From Streptomyces sp. Sge12 (GTDB taxonomy: Bacteria; Actinomycetota; Actinomycetes; Streptomycetales; Streptomycetaceae): DNA of 64,000 nucleotides. The translations under genes and the position numbers were made by a program. The stretch is taken from contig NZ_CP020555.1 in assembly GCF_002080455.1 (NCBI RefSeq), positions 5,120,501-5,184,500 of the forward strand. Reading direction: 5' to 3'. Below, in pieces: positions 34,801-43,871 of the stretch (positions within the stretch are counted from its first letter, which is position 1; the number at the start of each line of letters is the position of its first letter). The notes under the pieces are model-generated. The model was not told where the DNA came from. It did no database searches and was given only the letters and a program-made list of their open reading frames with translations.

Positions 34801-35451
34801 TCAGGCGGTGTGTTCCAGGAGCAGGTGGATGGCCGAGAGTGCGTTGGGAGCGCTCCGGTCGGGGGCGGGCAACTGCCCCGGCCAGCGGTCGGGGGTACCG
34901 ATCCACAGGGTGGCCAGCCCGGCGGAGCGCCCGCCCCCGATGTCCTTGACGGGGTCGTCACCCACCATCCAGCCACCGTCGTGCGGGGTCGCGCCGCAGA
35001 GCTCCGCAGCGGTGGCGAACAGCCGGGGGTCGGGTTTGCGAAGCCCCAGTTCCGCCGAGACGCATACGGCGTGGACCCGGTGCGCGATGCCGGTGGCCTC
35101 CAGCTTGGCCCGCTGGATGTCGGCGGAGCCGTTCGTCGCGATGCCGATCAGCCAGCCGTGCTTCTTCAGGTCGTCCAGCCCGTCCAGCACGTCGCCCGGG
35201 CATACGGAGAGGGTCGCCATGTCCGTCAGGTACTCCTGCCACAGCTCCTGGGCCGGGGTGGAAAGGCCGTGGAGCTCACGGATCACCGAGAAGTCCGCAG
35301 GGCGGGCCCGCTCGTCCAGCCGGACGAGAAGCGCGTTCCGCTCGTTCGCCGTGAGGCCGTGGCGGGAGGCGAAGCGCGTCAGTGTCGCGTCAAGGGCGTG
35401 ACGGCGGTCGATGAGCGTGTCGTCGAGGTCGAAGAGGGCGAGGCGCTGCAC
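34801..35451 (-). CDS. HAD-IA family phosphatase
   Basis: The 216-residue protein has all HAD motifs: FDLDDTLID (motif I, nucleophile Asp near 8), IATNGS (II), GLRKPDPRLF with the motif III Lys, and MVGDDPVKDIGG (IV). The helical cap between motifs I and II places it in subfamily IA with phosphoglycolate/sugar phosphatases. GTG 35451 is the start. It is followed closely by a 6PGDH-like dehydrogenase, so the two may work on a common phosphorylated metabolite, but this is inference. Confidence 0.88.
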   Translation of the reverse strand: MQRLALFDLDDTLIDRRHALDATLTRFASRHGLTANERNALLVRLDERARPADFSVIRELHGLSTPAQELWQEYLTDMATLSVCPGDVLDGLDDLKKHGWLIGIATNGSADIQRAKLEATGIAHRVHAVCVSAELGLRKPDPRLFATAAELCGATPHDGGWMVGDDPVKDIGGGRSAGLATLWIGTPDRWPGQLPAPDRSAPNALSAIHLLLEHTA

Positions 35452-35496
35452 CCGCGCAGACTAGTACGCGTATCCGGGCCCTCCGCCGGGCGGGGA

Positions 35497-35529
35497 ACCG
35501 CCGGGCCCCGGTGAGGGGCGCCCGGCGGT
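35497..35529 (-). terminator. Terminator after the pknG operon
   Basis: Inverted repeat accgccgggc (35497-35506) and gcccggcggt (35520-35529), a perfect 10-bp stem with a 13-base loop, lies 21 bases after the last gene of the seven-gene operon. Confidence 0.7.
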
Positions 35530-35549
35530 CGTCGCGCCGCAGGAGCAGA

Positions 35550-36563
35550 TCAGCCGCGGCGGATGGTGATCGTGGTCCAGGCGCCCACGTGGACGCGGTC
35601 GCCGTCGGCGAGGGGGACCGGGACGTAGGGCTGGATCGGGTCCTCGCCGCCGTTGATCGTGGTGCCGTTGGTGGAGTTCTGGTCCACCACCGCCCAGCTG
35701 AGGTCCGGCTGCTGGACCAGGACCGCGTGCTGGTGGGAGACCCCCGGGTCCTCCGGGGGCACCGACAGGTCGATGTCGGGGGACTCGCCCGTGGAGGCGC
35801 GGCGGCGGCCGATGGTGATCTGGCCGCCGGACAGCGGGAGATGCTGCTCCGGGGAGAACGCGGGCAGGTTGAGCCCGGCCGCCTCGGGGCCGCTGCGCTG
35901 CATCATCGCCATGAAGTACGAGCGGTCGGGGCCGATCGTCGCGTTCCAGGCGCCGCCCTGGGGCGGGAACGGCTGGTGCTGTTGCTGCTGGTACTGCTGC
36001 TGGGGCGGCGGGCCCTGCTGCTGGTACTCCTGCTGGTACTCCCGCTGCTGGGGCGGCGGCGGGGGCTGCTGCTGGTACTGGGGCTGCGGGGGCTGCTGGT
36101 ACTCCCGCTGCGGCTCGTGCGCGGGCGGCGGCAGCAGCCAGTCGTCCTCGCGCTGGAGCGGCTCGGCCGGCCGGTTGACCCGGGACGGCCGCGAGCCCTG
36201 GTACTCGAAGTGGTCCTGGGAGTAGCTCCCGGGAGCGGGCACCGGCGGCGGGGGCGTACCGCGACCGCCCGCACCCGTCGGCTGCGGTCCCGGGTCCGGG
36301 GCCTGGGCCGGCGGGGTGTACGAAGTCGAGGTGCGGGTCAGGAAGTTGTACCGGCACTCCTCGCAGAACGGGGCCATGGCCTCGCGCGGGGTCCGGCACT
36401 GCGGGCAGAGCTCTGCCTGGGCGGTGGGTTCACCGGCGGTCGGGGGGAAGCCGTAGCCGTAGGAGGGCACCGGGGGCGGGCCCTCCGAGGCAGCCATGCG
36501 GTGGCCGCAGACCTCGCACCAGTCGTCGGACGCGGACTGGTGCCCGTTCGGGCAGGTCGGCAT
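35550..36563 (-). CDS. FHA-domain protein with zinc ribbons
   Basis: The 337-residue protein has two short CxxC zinc-ribbon-like segments (CPNG, CEVCG, then CPQC and CEEC). A low-complexity Gln/Pro/Tyr linker (about 125-215) and a C-terminal FHA domain follow (GGQITIGRRR, GVSHQHAVL, STNGTTING). FHA domains bind phosphothreonine, so this is the likely reader or substrate of the PknG encoded upstream in the same operon. It is larger and differently built than GarA/OdhI, and I see no N-terminal phosphorylation motif of that type. ATG 36563 follows GGGGGAAG. Confidence 0.85.
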   Translation of the reverse strand: MPTCPNGHQSASDDWCEVCGHRMAASEGPPPVPSYGYGFPPTAGEPTAQAELCPQCRTPREAMAPFCEECRYNFLTRTSTSYTPPAQAPDPGPQPTGAGGRGTPPPPVPAPGSYSQDHFEYQGSRPSRVNRPAEPLQREDDWLLPPPAHEPQREYQQPPQPQYQQQPPPPPQQREYQQEYQQQGPPPQQQYQQQQHQPFPPQGGAWNATIGPDRSYFMAMMQRSGPEAAGLNLPAFSPEQHLPLSGGQITIGRRRASTGESPDIDLSVPPEDPGVSHQHAVLVQQPDLSWAVVDQNSTNGTTINGGEDPIQPYVPVPLADGDRVHVGAWTTITIRRG

Positions 36564-36607
36564 GGCGGCGCTTCCCCCTTCTTCTCCCTGCGTCATCACG
36601 TCAGGTC

Positions 36608-37933
36608 TCAGGTCTTCTTCACTCGGACGGTCTGCGTCGAACGCGTGTCGAGAGTCATCTCGTCGGCATCGGCGACCTTCGCTTTCAGCCGCACAGTACC
36701 CGCCACCGCGTCCACCACATCCACCACCTTGGACAGGAGTCGTGCTGTGTCGGCGTTCCCGGAGGAACTCGCCAGTTGTACCGCACGTCCCAGCTTGGCC
36801 GTGGCACCACCGACATCGCCCATTTTGCGGGCTTCCAGCCCCTGCTGGATAGCCTCCGCCAGCTCCGCCTGCCCCGTGTAGTGGGCGACCTGCGCGTTGA
36901 TGGCCGTGGACGCCGCCAGATCGTTCGTCCACACCGCGCGCACCAGGCCCTGCGCCAGTACGGTCGCCGGCTCGCCCGCCGCTCCCGGCAGGACCAGGGT
37001 GGTGCGGGCGGCGAGCATCTCCTGGCCCACGATGGCCGTGGGGACGCGGACGCACACGTGGTACTCGCGGGACTCGTCGCCCCACGAACCGGTCGGGTAG
37101 TCGCCGGCGCGCGGTCCGGACTCGGTGCGGCGGTCGGTCAGGTCCAGCAGGGAGGGTGCCACCTGCTTGACGTACTGGATCTCCACGCCGACCGGGGTCC
37201 ACAGGCGCAGCGCGACGTCCGCGACCTCCTTGCCCATGACGTTCTCCATCATGCGCGTGAAGTCCTCGGCCAGGTGGGCCGGGTCGGCCACGATGTCGGC
37301 GGAGCCGAGCAGCGCGTGCGCGATCCCGGTGACCTCCTTGACGTCCCAGTCGGTGCCGACCCCGCGTGCGTCGCAGGTGAAGCGGCCCGCACAGGCGTCG
37401 AGGGTGGCGCGGAGCACGGCCGGCTCCTCGTGCTCGTTGCGGCCGTCGGTGAGCAGGATGCCGTGCCGGATGGCGGCGGTGGAGCCGCGCAGCAGGCCGT
37501 CGGCGAGCCGCAGCCAGGTGCCGATGGCGGTGCCGCCGCCGGAGCTCAGGCTGCGCAGGGCCTCCTTGGCCTGGGCACGGGTGGTCGCGTCCGCCACGGC
37601 GAGGCGGCCCTGGCCCGGGTAGACCTCCTTGGCCACGTGCGTACCGGCGACCACGGCGAAGGCGGTGCCGTCGCGCAGGGTGTCGATGGCCGCCGCCGTG
37701 GCCTCACGGGCGCCGCGCATCTTCTCCGGCGGGTACTCCATGGACCCCGAGCAGTCGACCATGAGCACCACGGCCGCCGTGCCGTCGGCGACCGCCGTGC
37801 GGGTGGCGGTGGCACCGCCGGTGGCGGTGACCGTGACGATCGCGTGGACGTCCCGTCCGCCCTCGGGGAGGAACTCGTTCTGGTACACCTCCACGCTGAA
37901 GCGCGGGGCGTTCGGCTTGGCGAAATTCGCCAT
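36608..37933 (-). CDS. VWA-domain protein
   Basis: The 441-residue protein begins with a beta-rich part (NFAKPNAPRFSVEVYQNEFL). A von Willebrand A domain follows, with an intact MIDAS: MVDCSGSMEYPP (DxSxS), SGGGTAIGTWL (Thr) and LLTDGRNE (Asp). A second beta-sandwich and a helical C-terminal tail complete it. There is no signal peptide, so it is cytoplasmic. Such proteins act as metal-dependent scaffolds. ATG 37933 has GGAG upstream. It lies between the PP2C and FHA genes and is probably part of the same phosphosignalling assembly. Confidence 0.87.
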   Translation of the reverse strand: MANFAKPNAPRFSVEVYQNEFLPEGGRDVHAIVTVTATGGATATRTAVADGTAAVVLMVDCSGSMEYPPEKMRGAREATAAAIDTLRDGTAFAVVAGTHVAKEVYPGQGRLAVADATTRAQAKEALRSLSSGGGTAIGTWLRLADGLLRGSTAAIRHGILLTDGRNEHEEPAVLRATLDACAGRFTCDARGVGTDWDVKEVTGIAHALLGSADIVADPAHLAEDFTRMMENVMGKEVADVALRLWTPVGVEIQYVKQVAPSLLDLTDRRTESGPRAGDYPTGSWGDESREYHVCVRVPTAIVGQEMLAARTTLVLPGAAGEPATVLAQGLVRAVWTNDLAASTAINAQVAHYTGQAELAEAIQQGLEARKMGDVGGATAKLGRAVQLASSSGNADTARLLSKVVDVVDAVAGTVRLKAKVADADEMTLDTRSTQTVRVKKT

Positions 37934-37993
37934 CGGTTGGACTCCTAGGGGGCTCGGGCAGGCGGGTCAGACCTGCGGGCGCGCTTCCACTTC

Positions 37994-39580
37994 CTATTCC
38001 GGTCCTGCCGCCGGGCCCGGCTCCGCATCCGGTCCCGGTTCCTGCTCGGGGTGCATGGCGAACGGCACGATCGCCACGGTGACGTTGTCGTGGCCGCCGC
38101 CGTCGAGGGCGTGGCCCACCAGTACCTGGGCGCTGTGCAGCGGGCGGGTCGCGGCGTCGGCGGGCAGCACCTGGGCCATCTCCCGCGCGGATTCCGCGTA
38201 GTTCCACAGCCCGTCGGTGCAGACCACCACCACCCCGGGGTGGTCCGGCTTGAAGGTCGCGGTGTGCGGGTCGAGGTCGTACGCGTCGGCCCCCAGCCAG
38301 CCGGTGATGGCGTGCGCGCGGACGTCCGCGTAGGCCTCGGCCTCGCCCATCAGACCGGCGGCGACCATCTGGGCGGCCCAGGAGTCGTCCTCGGTGAGGC
38401 GGCGGGGCAGGGCGGCGCGGTCGTCGGGGACCCAGTAGGCGCGGCTGTCGCCCACCCAGCCGATGGTCAGCAGGCCGCCGCTGACGACGGCGCCGACCAG
38501 GGTGCAGGCGGGGGCGTTCTGCGCGCCCGGGGTTTCCGGCGCCAGCGCGTTCACCGCGGTGGCGGCGGCCAGGATCGCCTCGTGCATGGCCTCCTGGGGG
38601 TGGGCGCCGCGGGGGAGCGCTTCGAGCAGCGCCTCGTTGGCGGCGCCGGCCGCTGCGGCCGAGGCCTCGTCGGGACGGCTGGCGGAGGAGACGCCGTCGC
38701 AGACGATGGCCACGGTGGCGGCGGAGCCGTCGGGCAGGGCGGTGGCCGCCACGGCGAACGAGTCCTCGTTGCGGTGGTGGCGCAGCCCCCGGTCGCTGAC
38801 GGCGGCGACGCTGCCGAGCTCCTCCTCGAGGTGGTCGCGCTCGCGGGGCTGGGCGTGCCCGCAGTGCTCGCAGTAGCCGTCGGTGTCGACGTGGCCGGCC
38901 CGGCAGGCGACACACGTCTTGCCGCCGGCCGCTGCGCCGGGCTGGGGCGGATTCTCGTACGGGGTCTCGTACGGGGCTTCGCCCGTGCCCCAGGGGGTCC
39001 CCTCCGAGGGCGTGCCGGGGTGGCCCTCGGGCCGGTCGTGGCGGGTCTCGGGGCCGTCCGCGCCGTCCGCGGAAGCCTCAGCGGCCGCAGCGGCCGCGGG
39101 GGCGTACGGGGTCTCGGCCGGGCCCCACGGGGTGCCCTCGGGCGGGGTGCCGGTGCCGTACGGGTTCCCGTGGCCGGAGGACGCGTGGGTGACCCCGGCC
39201 GGGCCCTGCCGCGGCTCCGCTTCCGGTTCCGTCTCCGGTTCCGCCGGGGTGGCGGCCCAGGCGGCCGGCTCGTCCACCAGCGTCGGCGCGGCCGAGGCGG
39301 CGCTGCCCCAGCCGGGGGCGGGCCCGGCCGCGGCGTGCGGGACGCCGGGGGCCGGGGTCCCGTAACCGCCCGCGGCGGCCGGCGCGGGCGCCGGGACCGG
39401 TGGCGCGGCCGGGGCCGGTGGGGCCGGGGGCGCCGGTGGGATGGGGATGGTCGGGTTGTCCACGGCGGAGGCCGCGGCAGGAGCGCTCACGGCATAGCCG
39501 CAGACGCCGCAGAAGCGGTCACCCTCCTCCAGGGGTTCCGCGCAGCTGGGGCAGCCCGACAGCCGATGCATCGACATCAC
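37994..39580 (-). CDS. PP2C-family protein phosphatase with zinc ribbons
   Basis: The 528-residue protein has an N-terminal zinc ribbon (CPSCAEPL, FCGVCG), a Pro/Ala-rich linker of about 180 residues and a second ribbon (CVACRAG, CEHCGHAQ). A PP2C-type domain occupies 255-500, with VSDRGLRHHRNEDS, AIVCDGVSSA, LTIGWVGDSRAYW, VVVVCTDGLWN and GGHDNVTVAI. The metal-binding Asp residues are present. It is expected to remove phosphates added by the adjacent PknG. GTG 39580 directly follows the pknG stop (TGAGTG); the ATG one codon in is an alternative. Confidence 0.93.
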   Translation of the reverse strand: MMSMHRLSGCPSCAEPLEEGDRFCGVCGYAVSAPAAASAVDNPTIPIPPAPPAPPAPAAPPVPAPAPAAAGGYGTPAPGVPHAAAGPAPGWGSAASAAPTLVDEPAAWAATPAEPETEPEAEPRQGPAGVTHASSGHGNPYGTGTPPEGTPWGPAETPYAPAAAAAAEASADGADGPETRHDRPEGHPGTPSEGTPWGTGEAPYETPYENPPQPGAAAGGKTCVACRAGHVDTDGYCEHCGHAQPRERDHLEEELGSVAAVSDRGLRHHRNEDSFAVAATALPDGSAATVAIVCDGVSSASRPDEASAAAAGAANEALLEALPRGAHPQEAMHEAILAAATAVNALAPETPGAQNAPACTLVGAVVSGGLLTIGWVGDSRAYWVPDDRAALPRRLTEDDSWAAQMVAAGLMGEAEAYADVRAHAITGWLGADAYDLDPHTATFKPDHPGVVVVCTDGLWNYAESAREMAQVLPADAATRPLHSAQVLVGHALDGGGHDNVTVAIVPFAMHPEQEPGPDAEPGPAAGPE

Positions 39581-42463
39581 TCACACCCACGTCCGGGGAC
39601 GGAAACGGTTTGCCCGCTCCACCAGTTCGATCCTCTCCTCGCCACGCCGCGCCAGCCGTGCGAGGACGCGGTACGAGCGCTCCAGTCCGAAGCGCAGGCC
39701 CCGCTCGTCCAGTTGACTGCCGAGCAGCGAGGTCCGACCGGGGTCGGAACCCCGGCTACCCGACAGTACCCAGTCCAGGGCCGAGCCCAGAACTTCCGTC
39801 GCGAGCCGCTCCTGCCGCTCCGGGTCCAGTCCGAACCGCCGCAGGGCCTCCACCTGGTCGGCGGCGGCCGACAGGTCGGCCAGCAGTGGCTCCTGCGGAG
39901 ACCGGTCGCGCAGACGTGCCCGTACGGCCGCCACCCGCGCGGCGGTGTAGTGGATGGACGCCTCCGGTACGGATTCCAGCGTGCGCACGGCCGCGTCCCG
40001 GTCCCCGGCGGCCAGCTGGACGCGGGCCAGTCCGAAGGCCGCGCTGACGAAGCCCGGGTCGGTGATCCACACGAGGCGGTAGTACTCGGCGGCGTTGTCC
40101 AGCTGGCCGAGCACCTCCGCGCACAGCCCGAGCGCGAGCTTCGGCGCGGGCTCGCCCGGGAAGGCGTCGTAGATCGCGTCGAAGGACAGGGCCGCTATCT
40201 CGTCGTCACCGGTGGCCAGTGAGGCGATGCCACGGGCCCACACCACCCGCCAGTCGTCCGGATGCCGGGCTTCCAGATCCGCCAGGGTGTGCCCGGCCTC
40301 GGCCAGTTCGCCCAGCTCCAGGCGGGCCCGCAGCTCCCGCAGCCGCAGCTCGGCCGAGTCGGCCGGCGCCGCGCTCAGCGCGCCCAGCAGGTCACCCGGC
40401 GCGGAGGCGAGCAGACCGGTCAGGAACCCGGCGTTCGGGTCGCCCGCGTCCACCAGCGGTACGGGCAGGGCCAGCGCGGTGTCGCGCGCCGACGCTCCCG
40501 CCAGCGGAGGCGGCGCCACCGGAGCGAGCGCAGCCCCCGCACCCGCAGCCCACGCACCCGCCACCCCCGCACCCGCAGCGAGCGGGGAGGGCGTAGCGGG
40601 CGCGGTCCCCGGTGCCGGGGGCGTCCGCCGCGGTCCCGGCACCGGAGCGCCCGTCACATGCGTGGCCGTGCTGGCGAGAGCGGGCAGAGGAGCCCCGCCC
40701 GGGGCGCCCGACGGCAGCGCCGTCCCGGGCCCCCACGGGGCGGCCGCCGGAGCCGGTCCCGCGGCAGGCGCCTGCGCGACCCCGGCCGCCGCCGCAGCAG
40801 CCGTAGCCGTAGCCGTAGCCGCAGCCGGACGCGCAGCCGCGCCACCGGTTCCGTGCGCCCCCGCGTGCGCCCCCGTCGGGCCCGGGCCGCGGCCCAGCAG
40901 TCCGAACAATCCGCCGCGCCGCGGGGCGATCGGCCGGTGGCCCAGCCGCGAGACGACGGTGTCGTCCGCGTCCGCGAACAGCCGGGTGTCCGGAACCCGC
41001 AGTTCCGGACCGAAGAGCGTCGACAGCTGCGGCCGCGGCCGGCCCGTCTGGAGCGCGACCACCTCCCGCAGCACGCCCGTCAGCTGGTCCGCCATCTCCT
41101 GCGCGGACGCGAACCGCCGCCCCGGGTCCGGGTCGGTCGCCCGCACCAGCAGCCGGTAGAAGGACTCGTACCGCCGGAACACCTCGATGTGCTCCGGATC
41201 CGGCAGCGAATCCACGAACACATTGGTGTAGCCCTGGAAGTCGAAGGTCAGCACGGCCAGCGTCCGCGCCACCGTGTACAGGTCGGAGGCGACCGAGGGG
41301 CCCAGCTCCGCGACCTCCGGGGCCTGGTAGCCCACCGTGCCGTAGATGGCCGACTCCTCGTCGTCCATCCGCCGGACCGCGCCCATGTCGATCAACTTCA
41401 GCTGGTCCTGCTGCTGGATCGCGTTGTCGACCTTGAAGTCGCAGTACAGAAGGTTCCTGCTGTGCAGGTGGCCGAGCGCCTCCAGCGCCTCGATGCCGTA
41501 CGCGCAGGCCTGTTCCACCGGCAGCGGGTCCCGCCGCCCGTCCGGTCTGCGCCGCTCGTTCGCGATCTCCTTCAGCGACTTGCCGCCGACGTACTCCATG
41601 ACGATGTACCCGTCCAGCGAACCGGTCCGCTGGTCCAGGTGCTCCACGAAGTTGTAGATCCGCACGATGTTGGAGTGCTCGATCTCCGCGAGGAAGCGCC
41701 GCTCGGAGATCGCGGCCTCCATCGCGTCCTGGTCCCCGGTGTCCAGCAGGCCCTTGAGCACCACCCACCGGTCCGCGACCGCCCGGTCCACCGCCAGGTA
41801 CACCCAGCCGAGGCCGCCGTGCGCGAGGCAGCCCGCCACCTCGTACTGGCCGCGCACCACATCACCCGAGCGCAGCTTGGGCACGAAGGAGTACGGGTGC
41901 CCGCACTTGGTGCAGAACCCTTCCGTCCGGCCCGGCCGGTCGCCCCGCGAGCGGCCCACCGGCGCCCCGCAGTCCGAGCGCGAGCAGAACCGCTTGCGCT
42001 CCGGCACCTCCGGATTCTCCAGGACCGCCGTCGAAGGATTCGGACGCGGCACCTCCGGTACGTTGACCAGCCCGGCCCCCAGCCGACTGCGGCCCGAAGC
42101 CGCCGAGCCCGAACTGCGCACCGACACCGACCGGGTGGACGTCGTCCCCGACACCGACCGCGACAGCCGCCCCGACACCGAGCGGCGCGAGGAGGAGGAC
42201 CGGGAGGAGCGCGCCGAGGCCGAGGAGCGCGCCGAGCCGTGGGAACCCTGCGAGCCCATCGAACCCCGGGACCCGCCGGACCCCAGCGAGCCGCGGGCCG
42301 CGCTCGTCATCCCCGTCGGCGGCGACACCAGCTCGTCCGCGCCCGCCGCGATCGAGCCGATCGGCGCCAGCCCACAGGTGTCGCAGTAGACCTCGCCACC
42401 GCCCATGTCCTCGTACGCCCCCGGGCAGCCGGGGCGAACGCACGCGGTTCCGATCAGGCTCAT
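39581..42463 (-). CDS. pknG: Serine/threonine protein kinase PknG
   Basis: The 960-residue protein has the PknG layout. A rubredoxin-like metal site is built of CVRPGC, CDTCG, FCSRSDCG and FCTKCG. The kinase domain has HGGLGWVYLAVD, VVLKGLL, LLYCDFKVDN (catalytic Asp), LIDMGAVRR in place of DFG and YGTVGYQAPE. A TPR-type helical region covers about 680-960. A Ser/Arg-rich stretch near 60-130 and an Ala/Pro/Thr-rich stretch near 520-640 are additional. In mycobacteria PknG adjusts 2-oxoglutarate use in response to amino acids via GlnH/GlnX, and both partners are encoded upstream here. ATG 42463 overlaps the preceding stop. Confidence 0.95.
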   Translation of the reverse strand: MSLIGTACVRPGCPGAYEDMGGGEVYCDTCGLAPIGSIAAGADELVSPPTGMTSAARGSLGSGGSRGSMGSQGSHGSARSSASARSSRSSSSRRSVSGRLSRSVSGTTSTRSVSVRSSGSAASGRSRLGAGLVNVPEVPRPNPSTAVLENPEVPERKRFCSRSDCGAPVGRSRGDRPGRTEGFCTKCGHPYSFVPKLRSGDVVRGQYEVAGCLAHGGLGWVYLAVDRAVADRWVVLKGLLDTGDQDAMEAAISERRFLAEIEHSNIVRIYNFVEHLDQRTGSLDGYIVMEYVGGKSLKEIANERRRPDGRRDPLPVEQACAYGIEALEALGHLHSRNLLYCDFKVDNAIQQQDQLKLIDMGAVRRMDDEESAIYGTVGYQAPEVAELGPSVASDLYTVARTLAVLTFDFQGYTNVFVDSLPDPEHIEVFRRYESFYRLLVRATDPDPGRRFASAQEMADQLTGVLREVVALQTGRPRPQLSTLFGPELRVPDTRLFADADDTVVSRLGHRPIAPRRGGLFGLLGRGPGPTGAHAGAHGTGGAAARPAAATATATAAAAAAGVAQAPAAGPAPAAAPWGPGTALPSGAPGGAPLPALASTATHVTGAPVPGPRRTPPAPGTAPATPSPLAAGAGVAGAWAAGAGAALAPVAPPPLAGASARDTALALPVPLVDAGDPNAGFLTGLLASAPGDLLGALSAAPADSAELRLRELRARLELGELAEAGHTLADLEARHPDDWRVVWARGIASLATGDDEIAALSFDAIYDAFPGEPAPKLALGLCAEVLGQLDNAAEYYRLVWITDPGFVSAAFGLARVQLAAGDRDAAVRTLESVPEASIHYTAARVAAVRARLRDRSPQEPLLADLSAAADQVEALRRFGLDPERQERLATEVLGSALDWVLSGSRGSDPGRTSLLGSQLDERGLRFGLERSYRVLARLARRGEERIELVERANRFRPRTWV

Positions 42464-43866
42464 GCGTCTTCCTCCCCCGGCCCGTCGGGCCGCTGTTCCT
42501 GGTGTCGCGGTTGCTCGGGCCGGTCCTGGGGCGCCGCCAAGGCCTCCGCCGTCGCCTGCTGGTAGCGCAGGACGGCCTGCTCGGCGGCCCGCAGGTCGCA
42601 GGGCGCGCTCCACAGCATCCGCCGGGCGGCGTCGTACCGCTCGATGAGCAGGGGGTCCTCCGCCAGTCCGTGGCGGGCGACCTTCGCCTTGTACGCGTCG
42701 AGCCGCCCGCGCAGCTCGGCCCGTACGGCCAGCGGCGCCGTCACCGCGGTCAACGATTCACGGGCCCGCCGCAGTTCCTCCTCGGCGCGCTCCTCCAGCG
42801 ATTCCAGCAGCGGCGAGAGCCGGTGCCAGCGCGCCTGGCGCCGGTGCTCGGCCGCCGCCGCGAGCTGCTCCTGGAGCACCGTGGGCGGCCCGCTCACCGC
42901 GGGCACCTCGGACGCGGCGATCTTCGCCAGCACCTCGCCGCGCGCGGTCCGGGCCTCCGCCAGGGTCCGGTCGGCCCGCGAGAGCACGTCCCGCAGGGCG
43001 ATCAGCCGCTGCTCGGCGTCCTGCCGTACGTCCAGCACCGCCTCGACCTCGCGGCGTACGTCCTCCAGCGCGAGCGCGGCCCGGTCGTAGCGCCCGGTGT
43101 CCGGACGGCCGCCACCGGGCGCCGAGCTGCCCGCCGCCGGCAGCCAGAAGGCCAACGGGTCGGCGATCACCTGCGTGCGCAACTCGGCCAGCTCGGCGGT
43201 GATGTCCTCCAGATCGTCGCCCGAGGGGTGCTCGCCCGGCCGCACGCCCACCGAGTGCGCCAGCGAGCGGGTGCGGTGCAGCTCGGCGGCGAGCAGGTCG
43301 ATCCGGGCGGGCAGCGCCGACCACACGGCATCGGCGGCGACCACCACGTCGAGCGAGCGCGCGTACAGGCCGTTCATCCGGGCCACCAGCTCGGCGAGCG
43401 AGAGCCGTTCCGCCAGCGCGACGCCCTCGGCGGCGGCCCCGGCGATCAGCACTCCCGGTCCGCGCAGCCGCTCGGTCAGCTCGATGAGGTCCTCGCGGCC
43501 CGGCCAGCGGCGCCGCTCCCGTACCTCCCGGGCCGCGGTCAGGGCCCCGCTGTAGGCGTCGAAGTACGTCCACAGCCGGGTGATGTCCGCATCGGCGGCC
43601 GTCCACCGGTCCTTGGTGATCCCCGTCAGCGAGGCGCCCTCCAGCAGCCGGCGCCCGGCGTGGTCCTGGAGGGCGAGCAGCGAGGTCTCGACGGCCTCGT
43701 GCTCCGCGCCCAGCCTGGCCAGGGCGCGGTCGACGTCGTCCCGGTCCATCACTGCAGACCCCGCCTCCACCGACTGTGCCTCCGCTTCCGCTGCCGCTAC
43801 CGCTGCCGCCTCCGTGTCCGTCCCCGTATCCTGCCCCGCGCCCGGTCCCGTGTCCGAAACCGTCAC
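42460..43866 (-). CDS. Helical protein of unknown function in pknG operon
   Basis: I do not recognise a named family. The 468-residue protein is rich in Ala, Arg, Glu and Leu and almost entirely helical, with long amphipathic stretches (LAELRTQVIADPLAFW, EELRRARESLTAVT, LEDVRREVEAVLDVR) suggesting coiled coils. It has no signal peptide or membrane segment. GTG 43866 overlaps the junction with the upstream binding protein, and its stop overlaps the pknG start (ATGA), so it is translated in step with PknG. A role as an adaptor between the GlnX sensor and PknG is a reasonable guess. Confidence 0.75.
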   Translation of the reverse strand: MTVSDTGPGAGQDTGTDTEAAAVAAAEAEAQSVEAGSAVMDRDDVDRALARLGAEHEAVETSLLALQDHAGRRLLEGASLTGITKDRWTAADADITRLWTYFDAYSGALTAAREVRERRRWPGREDLIELTERLRGPGVLIAGAAAEGVALAERLSLAELVARMNGLYARSLDVVVAADAVWSALPARIDLLAAELHRTRSLAHSVGVRPGEHPSGDDLEDITAELAELRTQVIADPLAFWLPAAGSSAPGGGRPDTGRYDRAALALEDVRREVEAVLDVRQDAEQRLIALRDVLSRADRTLAEARTARGEVLAKIAASEVPAVSGPPTVLQEQLAAAAEHRRQARWHRLSPLLESLEERAEEELRRARESLTAVTAPLAVRAELRGRLDAYKAKVARHGLAEDPLLIERYDAARRMLWSAPCDLRAAEQAVLRYQQATAEALAAPQDRPEQPRHQEQRPDGPGEEDA

Positions 43867-43871
43867 GGGCC

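Noticed and set aside
35900-36125. CRISPR-like or satellite repeats in the Gln/Pro region of the FHA gene
   Set aside because: The repeats are CTG/TGG-type codon runs within a reading frame, with no spacers or cas genes.
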